Shown here in pieces: positions 41,201 through 53,846 of a stretch of 64,000 nt of DNA. Source of the stretch: Oscarella lobularis (Eukaryota > Porifera > Homoscleromorpha > Homosclerophorida > Oscarellidae); assembly GCF_947507565.1 (NCBI RefSeq), contig NC_089182.1:434001-498000 (forward strand), given 5' to 3'. Numbering within the stretch: the stretch's first letter is position 1; each line of letters starts with the position of its first letter. Made by a program: the position numbers and the translations under genes. The notes beneath the pieces were generated by a model. It was not told the DNA's origin and searched no databases. It saw nothing but the letters and a program-made list of their open reading frames with translations.

Positions 41201-44200
41201 TTACCAAGCTGACATTAAACGTCCAGACGTTTTGAGCTTCAGCCTCAATATGAATACCGGCCGCCTTACGTTGAATCTTTCCGAAACCGTTCGAGTCAGC
41301 ACTTTCAATTCGTCGGGTTTGATTTTTCAAAATAAGCCCGGTACTGTCGGTGTACGCTCCTATCGACTGAAAGGCAGCACGTCCCTGTCTGAAAACGGGC
41401 TCGTTGTGGAAGTTCGTCTTAGTTTTACCGACCTCAATGCGTTGAAATTCTATACTGACTTGGCGACGGAAGACAGAAATGCTTACCTGAGTGTAGAGCA
41501 GACGACTATCGAGGACATGAATTCTAATCCCGTCAATCCTGTGTTTGAAGTTCGTCCTCTGGTTCTTGACCGCTACGACTTCGTTGCCGACGAGACGGAG
41601 CCATCTCTGACTGAATTTTCATTTGATGCCAACACAGGAGTACTGGACATGACTTTTTCGGAGACAATGAATTACAAAACGATGAACGTTCACCACGTTG
41701 TTGTGACGAATACGTCCGGTGGCGGTTCGTTGCGCAGACTGACTGGTGGGTCAGTGTCCAGGCAAAATTCACACGTTATTTCAGTAACACTTAGCGAGTC
41801 GGACTTGAACGAAATCAAGAGAATTCGCACGTTGGCGACGAATGTCAATAACACTTATCTAACGATTGAATCGTTTGCAATCAAGGACATGAACGGTAAC
41901 AACGTGACACAGGGAGATCTCAAAGCAGCTGCTTACGTACGTGACTCGACCCCTCCAGAGCTGCGATCTTTCGATTTTGATCTTCAACGGGACAAGATCA
42001 CTTTGACCTTTTCCGAAACAGTTTCTGCTGCTACTTTTAACCCGTTGGCTCTCGTACTGCAGGAGAATAGCGACGGAGGGCAATTTTACCAGCTCACCGG
42101 CGGAAACCAGCTGAATTCAGACAGTAATATCTTAGAGTTGGATCTTACGCACTACGACAGCGACGAAGTGAAAAAACTACGCCGACTTGCTACATCAAAC
42201 GCAGACACGCATCTCTGGACTGATGGAAATTTGGTCAAAGACATGGTTGGCATCAATAGCACGAGCCTGGCAAATGTTTCAGCGATTTCAGTCACGCTGT
42301 ACACCCAAGACATCAGCAAGCCGTATGTTGTAAATTTCGAATTGGACATGGACACGGGCGAAATATTTCTCTCGTTCTCCGAGACGGTCGACGCAAGCGT
42401 TCTCCGTCCGAACAGGATCACACTGCAGAGCAGCAGTCGCGGAGAATACACGAGGTACACGCTTCAGGGAGGCGGAGTGAGCCCCAACGAAGGGCCTCTG
42501 GTGACGATCGCCATCCTCGAACAAGATCTTCATGCCATAAAATTGCTCCGCGATCTGGCGACGACTATTAACAGCACGTTCGTGCGCGTTTACAACGAAA
42601 CGGTGCGCGATATGTCGACTCGTCGTAATTACGTGCGTCCTCGCATCTCGCCTGCGAATAATTTTACGGCTGATACGACTCGACCTCGACTTGTCGACTT
42701 CTTCGTCGACATGGACGAATCGGCCCTGACTCTGAAATTCGACGAACCGATCGAACGCGATTCTCTAAATTTTACGGCGTTCGTTCTTCTATCTGATCGC
42801 AACGGGACGCACAGCTTTCGACTACGAGGTGGAAATTCCTCTAGTGAGGACGGGTTGACTATGATTGTCTTGATCACCGTCGATGACTTGAACGAAATCA
42901 AGAAAAACGAAGGTTTATACGTGAGCAGAAATTCAAGTTATCTTCGGATGGAGAGTAGCGCTGTCGACGATATGAATGGAAACCCGGTCGTAGCTGTGCC
43001 ATTGGACGAGGCTCTGCTTGCAAGTGCCTATTACAACGACTCGAGTCGACCGCGCCTTAGGTCGTTTAGCCTCGATATGAATACGGGCGAACTAAGGTTG
43101 ACCTTTCCTGAAACGATGGATGCATCGACGTTGAATATGAGTGGCATTGTTCTACAGTCTGCTTATTTTTCGACGCAAGATTTTCAGGTCCGTCTGAATC
43201 AGGGAACTGTTCTGTCAAACGACTCTACGATCATCAGTATGAAGATTACGATTCCGGATTTGAATGAAGTCAAGCGAAAGGGAATTGGTCGATCTGTGCC
43301 TTTCACTTATCTCGTCCTCGACGATTTTGCTATTCGGGATATGAACGATCATCGCGTTTTGCCACTGGTCAATGGAATGTCTAGCAGAAGAGTCCAGGGC
43401 TACGTCGACGATACCACTACTCCGAGACTTCTTCAATTCGATTTGGACCTGACGAAGGAAACGTTGACGTTTCGATTTGACGAGACCGTTCTCGCGTCGT
43501 CGATTGACGTAACCGAAATTACTTTGCAGAACGACGAGACGTATCCCAACACTTCGTTCTCCTTTACCAACGTTACTTTCGCGACCAGCAGCGACAACAC
43601 AGAACTCGTTATTGACATCGGTCTGGATGATTTGAACGACGTGAAACGATTTTCAAATCTCGCTACAAGCGAAAGAGACAGCTTTCTCTCCATAACGTCA
43701 GATGCAATAACGGATATGGTCGGAAATGCGGTCGTTGATGTGACGATTCCAATAACAGGTTTTATTGGGGACAAAACGAGGCCAATTCTTTTGTCATTCG
43801 ATATTGATCTGAACAACGAAACGATTACTCTAAGCTTCGACGAAACTGTCAACGTTTCCTCTTTAGATCCGACTCAGATAACACTTCAGCAGACGGAGAA
43901 GTTAGACCTTGGCGATTGGTTTACTCTTACCGGTGGAGTGCCTCTAGCCGGCGACGATCCGGTGGTCACTCTTTTGATCACAAAAGAAGACATGGTTGTC
44001 ATAAAGCAGAAGATATACTTGGCAACGCAAAGAAACGATTCCTTCTTGTCAATAACAAACACTACCATCTACGACATGAATGCCAATCCGGTGAGAAGTA
44101 TTAGCTCTGATCTTGCCTTGAAATCGACTGCGTACACGAGAGATGTAACCGAGCCTTACCTCCAGTCGTTTTCTCTCGACATGGATGCCCCCACGCTGAC

Positions 44201-47200
44201 TCTAAATTTTTCGGAGACCGTTAATAGTCTTACGTTGGAAGCAACAGCAATTACGCTGCAAGATGGCAAACTGGCGCAGAACGCCTATCGACTTGCTGGC
44301 GGGAGCACGGTCAGTATTAATGGAACAATGATCGTCGTCGACATAATCAAGACCGATTGGGACGCCTTGAAGAAGAATACGAGCATCGGGACTTCTGTAT
44401 CGGATACGTGGATCGTGTTCACTTCTGATCTAATTGATGACATGGACGAGAATAACGTGACGGCGATTTGGGACGTAGAAGCTAAGCAGGCTGCCGCTCA
44501 CGTCCCCGACACAACTCCACCAGAATTGGTGTCTTTTGATCTTGACATGGATAGTGGCACCGTTTTGCTTTCGTTCACCGAAACTGTCAATGCGTATAGC
44601 TTTGATCCTTCAGAAATTCTATTTCAAGACGCACCAGACACGTTTTCTATTTCTGTGGAGAGGAGACTGCAGCTGACTGGTGGAAACGCTACGACTGAGA
44701 ACACGACGTCAATTTCATTTGATATCTTGGTCGAGGACTTCAACGAGCTAAAGAGGCTTTTCCTTCTCGGTCGATCTAATCTAAGCACCTACATTGCCTT
44801 TACATCAAACCTTGTTCAAGACATGAATTTCAATCCTATCGTTTCTGTACCAATAACGCAAGCGAAGAACGTGTGGACTTACACTCCCGATACTACCAGG
44901 CCAACTCTCTACGTCTTTGACATTGACATGGATGACGGAATTCTGAGACTGACGTTCGACGAGACGATGAACTCGTCGACTCTGGTGCTGAATCAGCTCA
45001 CTTTGCAATCCGAACGTGAAACGAACGTCACTAACTCGACACTAGTCGAACACACGCTGACGGGAGGGACGTATTCCGCGGGCGATCGTACCATTTTTCG
45101 CGTCCGGTTTTCCTTCGAAGATTTAAATCAGATTAAGAGGAAGGATCTATGTACGGAAAGACTGCGGCAGAAAAACTGCTACTTGTCGTTTACAGAAGAG
45201 ACGATAGTCGACATGGAGGGCAATAAGATCGTTCCCATCGCTGCGAATGCGTCGCGTATTGCGAGATTCTATATCCCAGACAGAACAAGCCCGCAATTGG
45301 ATCAGTTTGTTCTTTTCGATTTAACCACTGAAGTGGTCACTATTAGGTTCACGGAGACGATCAACGTATCGACGTTCGATCCGACGCAGATCTCCTTTCA
45401 GCGATGGGCATTTGACGACGAACTGGCCGCTCCGTTTCGCAGAATTACCCTTACCGGCGGCACTCACATCACCCAAGACGATGACATCACTATCAGCTTC
45501 AAGCCGTTGACGTTCGACCTCAATCGCATAAAACAGGATACGACGCTTTGCGTGACGGCGAAAAGCTGCTTCTTTCGCTTGACAAATTTAACGGTTTTCG
45601 ACATGGCTGGAAATTATTTTACTTCCGTCATCGATCCGCCGTCGAGCGGACCGCTCAGCATTATTCGATCGACCGAATATCCGGAAACTTTCAACAGAGA
45701 CAAAGTACGGCCCAAACTGGTCGGCTTTCGCATTGATATGGACGCACTGAACTTGACGCTGACGTTTGACGAAACGGTTCGAGTCGCGCCGTTCAAGGCC
45801 GAATACTTGACGCTTCACAATCGAATAGCGAATTCGACGGAATCGTACCAACTTACGAGCGAGCGCATCATCACGACCGTCGACTGGCTCTACGTCAATT
45901 TCGAGCTGGTCGACGAAGACATCAGAAAAATTAAAGCGCTCGAGCGACTAGCAACGCGAAAGAACGACACTTTTATGGAAATAACGGAGGATTTAATTGA
46001 CGACATGAACGGCAACGACGTCATTCCAACGACGGAACCAAATCTAATTGAAGCGTTGTCATACATTCCCGACACGACTCGTCCGACTCTCTTGTCGTTC
46101 GTTCTGAACTGGGCTGACAAATACATCGTGTTGCGATCACCAGAAGCGATTTATTTACCGTCAGTTAAGCCAACGCTTTTTACTCTCCAATCGTCGCAGA
46201 ACATCTCTTCGCCGCTTACCAGGAGTTACACCCTAACCGGCGGTATTGTTGAACACGCCGATGTTGACAAGCTTAGCGTTCGCATACGTCTCACCGATAT
46301 CGACGTGCAGATAATGAAACTCGACGACGACTTGGCGGAGCTGGGAACGATCGATACGTACTTGTCGTTTCCGGACGGAGCTTTCTACGACGTTTCCGAC
46401 AATCCTGTTCACGGAATCAGCAATACGAGTGCAAGGCAAATTATCGCTAGTGACTTCGTACAGGATGCTGTGCCCGCTGATCTGACGTCATATCATCTTG
46501 ATATGGACGCTGCGACTATTCTTATCACGTTCAACGATGTCATGGACATGACGTCTTTTCGTCCGACTGGCGTCACATTACAAAATACGGCTGACTTGGG
46601 CGACGTCAATGCTTCATATACGTTGACTAATAGCGGAACTATAACGAACAGTTTTGACGGTTACGTCATGCTGGTCGAAATTTCGATCACTGATATGAAT
46701 GCCATCAAGAAGAACTTGGGCATTGCCACTAGTCGGGAGAATACTTATCTTTCGACAGATGACGATCCTAAAGAAGCCGCTCTTTTAGATGATGAACATT
46801 TTCCCATCAATGCTGTTCGGCCTGGAATTCAAGTGACGAAGTTTACTGCAGACACTACGCGTCCTTATCTGGTGAGCTACGACCTTGACATGGATTCTGG
46901 CATCATCTCTTTGACGTTCGACGAAACGATGAGAGCACGAACTCTCGTCATCACGAACTTGGAGTTGCGTAATCGCCCTAATAGTAGCGAAGCAACGATG
47001 TCGTTTACGCTCAGTGGGGGAAATTCTTCTGCCGAGGACTCGACTGTGATTCAAGTCCAATTTTCCACGGATGACTTCAATACCATTAAACGAATGAGCC
47101 CTGGACTATCGACTATGAAAAATGACACGTATCTTTCCTTCAGCAACGATACTATCTTGGATATGAACAAAAATCCGGTGATACCAGTGTCGGATTTCGA

Positions 47201-50200
47201 CAGTAGAAACGTGAAGACGTTTACGCCGGATCACACCCGACCACGTCTCGTATCCTACAATTTAGATATGACAAAAGAAATTCTCGATCTCACCTTCTCG
47301 GAAACGATAGACGTCTCTACGTTTATCGTCTCCTCGATTACGCTTCAAGGCGATATAAAGTCAGTTGAGTCCTATACGCTGACGGGAGGAGAAATTTCTC
47401 CGAAGGATTCTACGATCGTCAGCGTGGGACTCACAACTTTCGATCTGAACGAAATCAAAAGAATACAGTCTATTGCCACGCACCGCAACACGACGTATCT
47501 CACTGTTGCCGAGACACTTCTTCTCGATATGAACGGAAACAAGATGGCGCCTATCATAGACGGATTCGCGCAACAAGTGGTAGACTTCACAGAAGATGTC
47601 ACGCCGCCGGTGCTCGACTCTTTTGATCTGGATATGGACAGCGACTTGCTTTCTCTCACGTTTAGCGAGACCGTTCGAGCAGACACACTGCAACTGACGT
47701 ACATCACTCTGATGAGCAATAGCTCAGGAAACGTGTCGTTTACTCTGACAGGAGGTCTACAAAGTAACGCCGATTCTACCGTCATCAACATTACTTTCAA
47801 CAAACCAGACTCGGACGAAGTCAGACGACTTAGTGCACTAGCTGTTTCAGTTAACACCACTGTCTTGCGTCTGCTCTATTCAACGATTACTGACATGAAC
47901 GGCAACAACGTAACCTACGCTGTAAGAAACGTGACAGATTTTGTGTCGGACACCTCGTCGCCTCGTCTCATTCGCTTTGACTTGGATCTCGATGCTAACA
48001 CGATGACGCTGTATTTTTCGGAAACGATAAAGACGTCTTCTCTCTATCCACCAGCTATAACGTTTTTGGATGCGAATAGCACCAGCTATAACTCAAGTTT
48101 TTACGTTTTACGAGGCGGATACTCTAACTCGTCAGACAACACGTCACTTGTATTGAATCTTTTGGCAACCGACGTTGACGAGCTGAACAAGAGAACGAGC
48201 CTTGCCATTGGAGTGATGTCTACGTATTTGGCGATCTCCTCACTCATGATCTCCGACATGGCTGACAACCGCGTTGTTTCCATCGATGCGAAAGTAGAAG
48301 CTCTTGAAGTCACGACTTACGTGAATGACACCACCTCTCCGAGGCTGCTTGGCTTCGACTTGAATCTCAATTCTAGTGAACTGACTCTTACATTCTCCGA
48401 AACCGTTCTCGCCGCTTCTCTAAATACCAACGGAATTGTCTTCTTGCACGCGCGAAATGACTCTGGAAACGTGACTGATCGTTTCTACCGCTTGCAGGCG
48501 TCAGGAACGTCAAGCCCAGACGGCCCAATAATAGTCGTATCTCTTGACTCCACTGATAAGGATGAACTCACTAGAATTCGAGGCCTGGCTGTTGACCAGA
48601 GAACAACTTACCTGTCAGTCGACACTGATACAATAGAAGACATGAATGAGAATTTTCTCGTTCCTGTGTCGTCATCGGTGGCACTGAAAACTCTTTCGTA
48701 CCAGCAAGATCTTATTTCTCCGTGGCTTGTCTCCTATGACTTGGACGTAGATGCAGGAACACTGACGTTGACTTTTAGCGAAACGGTCGACGCCACAACG
48801 TTCAACGTTAGTCGCATCAGAATCCAGCCAGATCTAAGTCTCGCGGCACCTGAGTTATCTCACTTGCTGTCGAAAGTCAGCACCTCGAAAAGCCCTGATG
48901 GAACCGCTATAACTGTGAACATAGGCCGAGACGACCTTAATGCTATAAAGTTTATCACGGAATTGGCCCGGGAACGCAATAATTCTTATCTATCGTTCGA
49001 CCGCTCTATCGTTTCAGATATGAATGGCAATGCCGTAAATGTCGTGGGCCACAACGCTTCTAGAAAAGTGGACGGATACACAGATGACTCCACTGGTGCC
49101 TTCCTCACGAGTTTTCAACTAAATCTCACTTCGGAAGAGCTCACTCTTACTTTTGACGAAACAGTCGATGTGGCCACATTTACGATACAGGCTTTGACCA
49201 TCATGTCCGACGCCAACGCGACGACCAAGCGAACGCTTATTGGAGGAACGACTTCTGTTCGCAATTCCGACATCGTCACGATCTTTCTAAATAAAGACGA
49301 CTTAGACATCATAAAACTGGATCGATCTCTTGCAACCGACTTGGAGTCTTCTTGGATCCGTTTGATGCCGTCTGCCGTCCAGGACATGGCTTTGATACCA
49401 AATTCGGCCCAGTTTCGAATTATCAATGCATCGAGCTTTACCGAGGACAAAGTGTCTCCGACGTTGATAAACTTTGTCGTCAACTTGAACGAAAGCCGTA
49501 TTATTCTTAATTTTGACGAACCCATCGATACAGCAACGTTTGATCCGACGGCGCTTGTCCTCCAGTCGCACTCCAACATCTCCGAATCGCTCGACTGGTA
49601 TCGCTTGAGTGGAGGAACCACAAACAGCCCGAATGGCCTTCAGATAAACCTTGTTCTCAGCGTCACGGATGCGAATAACATCAAAGCTAAAGACAGCCTC
49701 TTTACCGAGCAATCCTCTTCTCACCTTCGTTTCGATTCGACTCTAGTTCAAGACATGAATAAGAATCCTATTTCGCCCATTTCAAGCGATTCCGCTCAAC
49801 AAGCCGGTGACTACGTTTTCGATCAGATCAGCCCGCACGTTGTTCGCTTTTCTTTGGATATGAACACCGGTCTTCTTACGATCGAATTTCAAGAAACTGT
49901 TGATGTTTCAACGTTCAATTTTGCGTCTATTACACTTCAGGAGCTCTCAGACGTTCGCTCCCAAGAAAGCCTCCACACACTTACAGACGGTCGCCTCGAC
50001 TCCCTCCTCGACAGCACCGAAATAAAAATTCAAATTCAAGATCCAGATCTCAATGAGATAAAACGCAAGGGCATAGGACGATCTAATAACACCGTTTATT
50101 TGGTTCTTGAAAATGGATTCGTGTACGATATGAATGGTCGGCCCAGTATAGGATTGAAGAACGGCTCGACTGCAATAAGTCCTTCTTCGTTCACTGCGGA

Positions 50201-53200
50201 CACTACGGAACCGAAGCTTGTGTCGTTTGATATTGATCTTACCAACGAAACTCTAACTTTGAACTTTTCCGAAACCGTTGACGTCAGCACATTGAACGTG
50301 AAAGGAGTTGTTTTGCAAAACACGAGATCGTTGGGAAATGAGAGTCAGTTTTTTAGGCTGACACCTTCTAGTGAAAACATCTATCCTCTTCGGGATTCAA
50401 CTGAAGTAGTCATTCGCTTGTCGCTTTCAGATCTGAATGCCATAAAGCGGCTTGATAAGTTGGCTGTGTCTCCTTTTTCAACTTGGGTGGCTGTTGACAG
50501 TTCTACCATTAGAGATATGGTTAACAACGCCCTTAGTCCTGTGACGTCCTCACAAGCGCAATCGGTAAATGCTTACGCCAGCGACGAGACATCGCCGAAA
50601 CTAGAACATTTCGATTTAAACATGCAAAGCCAAACGATTACGTTCTACTTTTCGGAAACAGTGGATGTAACGACATTGGATATGAAGCAATGCTTAATAC
50701 AGCAGTCCTCCGTATCTAATGCAGTCAACCAAGAGTTGTATCTAACTGGAGGCTACGTCGAGCAAAAGGACAGTGACGTTGTTTCCGTTGTTCTCACTCG
50801 ACCCGACTTTGACCAGCTAAAAAAGTTACGGCAGCTTGCCATTTCATCAGAGACGACCTATCTGTCTGCCTCGCAAAATCTTATTCAAGATATGAATGGA
50901 AATTGGCTGGTTCCGATTTCAAGCAACCGCTCTTTGCAAGTACGAACGTACACGTCAGATGTTCGCCGACCGGAAATGAGTGGCTTTGATCTGGACATGA
51001 ATATCGGCATCTTGACGCTGTCCTTTTCTGAAACTGTTTTGGCATCGAGTCTCATACCAACAAAGTTGACTCTCACTGCTGGAGTTAATTCTACGGTGCT
51101 GTTTACTTTCAATGGCGGAAGCGTAGAAATCGAAGACGGCCCAGAACTTGTCATGAATTTGACCAAGGCGGACTTTGATCAGATAAAAGAAAACTATAAC
51201 CTTGCTATCGATCGACAGACTACTTATCTTTACTTTCCTTCCAGTGTGGTGGAAGATGTCGACGGAAACGGTGTTGTTGCCAGACACTCGTCAAATCCAC
51301 TTCCTGTAACGAGATTCATTCCCGACACAAGACTGCCGTATCTTCTTTCGTTTGACTTGGATCTTACCACAGGCTTATTGTCTACAACATTTTCAGAGAC
51401 GATGAATGTGAACAGCTTTGACATTACTCAATTGACACTTCGCTCATCCAAGTCGAACGTTTATCAGTCCTACGCGCTCACAGGGGGCGTTCTGAGCCCG
51501 ACGAATTCTACCGATGTCAATCTATATCTGTCAGCCGCAGACCTTAATGAAATCAAGGCCCTGTTCAGCCTGGCTATATCGCGGGAAACGACTTTCATTA
51601 CCTTCACTGGCAAAACTGCGCAAGACATGAATGGAAACTATCTTGCGGCTCTCAGTCCATTTCAAGTGAGAATCTTCAAAGACGACGAAGTACGGCCGAG
51701 TCTGGCTGACTTCACTATGGATTTGAACCGCGGCGAAATGCGACTGGTCTTTGACGAAACTTTGAACCGCTCGTCTTTGGTATTTGTCGCCTTCAGCTTG
51801 TCTTCCGGTCTGGGAAATGAATCCGCTTCTTACGCCCTAACCGGAGGTCTATCGACCGACGGTGATGGAACGAATTTCACTATCCTATTCACCTTCGCCG
51901 ACTTGAATGAAATCAAACGCTTGCAAATTTGCCAGAGCGGGTCTTCATGCTTTCTTTCGTTTACCGAGGACGCTTTCGAGGACATGAACGGAAACTTGGT
52001 TTTGCCATTGAACGGCACCAAGGTAGATAACATCGTACTTGATCGGCAGAAGCCTTTAGTGACGGAATTTACCGAATTCAACTTACGAAATTTGACTATG
52101 ACCATCACTTTTGACGAAGTCGTAGACATCAGTTCCACGCGCTTTGAAAATATTACTCTTCAGACGTTCTTTGAAAATCCTCTGGATTCTCTTCGGCTCA
52201 CGGGAGGAACGATTCACGGCATCGACACTCACGTGGTTGTCATCGCCCTAAGCGGAGCTGACGTCGATCGCATCAAGACTCAGCCACGAGTTTGTTCAAA
52301 GAGAAATACATGTTGGCTGAGCATGGCTGATGGAACTGTCTTGGATATTGCAGGGAATGAAGTTCTTAGCGTTCCAGCTGACAACGCCAAGTACGTGAAA
52401 TCGTTTATTGCTGATGAAAGCGCACCTGTTCTGATGTATTTCAACGTCTCCTTGGAGACCGGCACGCTCAGTCTCTACTACAGCGAACCGGTTGACGTCG
52501 AGACGCTTGATCCGACCGCGTTCACTCTAATGGCGTATCCAGGAGCTCCGTCAGCTGAGAGGTTCACTTTAACAGGCGGAGAAACTTTAAGTTCAAATGG
52601 GAGACTCGTTGTTCTCGATTTCAGCAAAACCGATTTAGATGCTATAAAAGCTCTGGAATTTGCTGGAGGACGGAATGATACTTGGATCTCCTTTAGTGAT
52701 AATTCGGTCTCGGATATGTCGTACTTTCCTGTCAGCGTCAAGCCCATAGGAGCGGCAGCGGCGCTGCGGGTGAACGGCTTTGTGGCCGACATGACGTCTC
52801 CTCGAATTCAAGATTTTCACTTGGACTTGGACGCCGATGTGCTACTGCTCACTTTCACTGAACCAGTCAAAGTATCGTCCTTAAATTTGACTGGATTTAC
52901 GATTTCTTCAGGAAACGGATCCAGCTACACTCTAACAGGCGGCGTTCTTGATCAGCCAAGCTCCTTTGATCGCTTTGTTGTGCTGAAGGTTCTGCTTTTG
53001 CGACCCGATGTACGTCAGCTGAAACTTTCGTCATTTGCTTCAGACGTCAATAATACTTTTTTGACTGTGATACCAGATTCTGTTGCGGACAGCTCCGGAA
53101 GATATAACGACTACATTTTATTGAAGCAAGCAACTGCCGTTACGACTGACACTACGAGAACGAGTCTCGAGTCTTTTGTTCTGGATCTCAATCTCGGAAT

Positions 53201-53623
53201 TTTAGATCTTACGTTTAACGACGTCGTCAGAGCAGACACGTTTAGCGCTCTGGGAGTAACAATTCAGAACAGTTTCTATGGAGATCCCGATCGTCTAATC
53301 AGCCTCGAAGAGGACTCAATAAACACGAGTCCTGACGGATATCATCTCTCCGTACGACTATCCGAAAACGATTTAAATCGTCTTAAAGCAAATGGCAAAG
53401 TAGGAACACGTCCTGAAAACACGTACGTACGGCTGAGCGCCGACACGGTGGACGATGTTTATTCTAAAGACGCTCTTGCAACGACGGACGGAAATGCAAT
53501 CAAAGCGAAACGCGTGGCATACGATACAACGCAGCCGGTCCTGGATTCGTTTTCTCTTGACATGAATACTGGCTTTCTTCTCCTTACCTTTTCGGAAACT
53601 GTCGATGTGGCGACGTTTAAGCC
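29235..53623 (+). CDS. Giant secreted tandem-module protein, plus-strand member of a divergent pair (3' end lost in assembly gap)
   Basis: The frame is open from an upstream ATG at 29181, but the ATG at 29235 is preferred: it begins a signal peptide (M-A-A-Q-L-L-C-L-A-F-V-L-L then S-A-H-S-A-L-A) and sits just after a good splice acceptor at 29224-29225. From there 8,129 codons are open without an intron to the N gap. About 66 modules of roughly 125 aa follow, with the same motifs as the minus-strand giant (L-D-M-D/N-x-G, L-T-F-S-E-T-V, L-T-G-G, D-L-N-E-I-K, D-M-N-G-N, D-T-T-x-P). The first unit is only the C-terminal half of a module. Many N-x-S/T sequons are present, as expected for a secreted protein, and no transmembrane segment is seen before the gap. 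The C-terminus is missing, so anchoring cannot be judged. Family unknown; a paralogue of the opposite-strand giant. Confidence 0.87.
38046..39895 (+). repeat. Landmark five-module block, first copy (plus-strand giant, modules 25-29)
   Basis: Five consecutive modules occur in the same order again at 51692-53535. First is a module with a C-x5-C pair (F-C-T-S-T-R-T-C-Y). Next comes the T module, with Q-T-L-F-E-S-P at 38526 and its own Cys pair. An E-P-I module and a short D-E-P-V module follow. Last is a module opening R-T-E-L with L-T-F-T-D-V in place of S-E-T-V. The same order is found after each T landmark in the minus-strand giant. Confidence 0.65.
51692..53535 (+). repeat. Landmark five-module block, second copy (plus-strand giant, modules 61-65)
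   Basis: The counterpart of 38046-39895: a Cys-pair module (I-C-Q-S-G-S-S-C-F), the T module with Q-T-F-F-E-N-P at 52161, then the E-P-V, E-P-V and R-T-S-L / F-N-D-V-V modules. T to T is 13,635 nt, or 36 modules, against 23 modules in the opposite-strand protein. Confidence 0.65.
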
Positions 53624-53823
53624 NNNNNNNNNNNNNNNNNNNNNNNNNNNNNNNNNNNNNNNNNNNNNNNNNNNNNNNNNNNNNNNNNNNNNNNNNNNNN
53701 NNNNNNNNNNNNNNNNNNNNNNNNNNNNNNNNNNNNNNNNNNNNNNNNNNNNNNNNNNNNNNNNNNNNNNNNNNNNNNNNNNNNNNNNNNNNNNNNNNNN
53801 NNNNNNNNNNNNNNNNNNNNNNN
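53624..53823. other. Assembly gap of 200 N
   Basis: Exactly 200 N, probably a placeholder length. To its left the plus giant is cut about 30 residues into a 125-aa module. To its right a 23-nt intron tail and splice acceptor lead into the middle of CASD1. The missing rest of the giant plus roughly 285 N-terminal codons of CASD1 cannot fit in 200 bp. Confidence 0.95.
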
Positions 53824-53846
53824 ATAATAGGCGTTTTGTCTTATAG

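Noticed and set aside
1-53623. CRISPR array, satellite or bacterial contamination as the explanation of the repeats
   Set aside because: The repeats are protein-level and diverged at DNA level, the minus-strand array is joined to a spliced signal-peptide exon, and the plus-strand array sits next to intron-bearing animal genes.
53824-53846. Apparent continuation of the plus giant through the gap to a stop at 53846
   Set aside because: The frame across N is arbitrary. The bases after the gap are an intron tail ending in TATAG just before a CASD1 exon.
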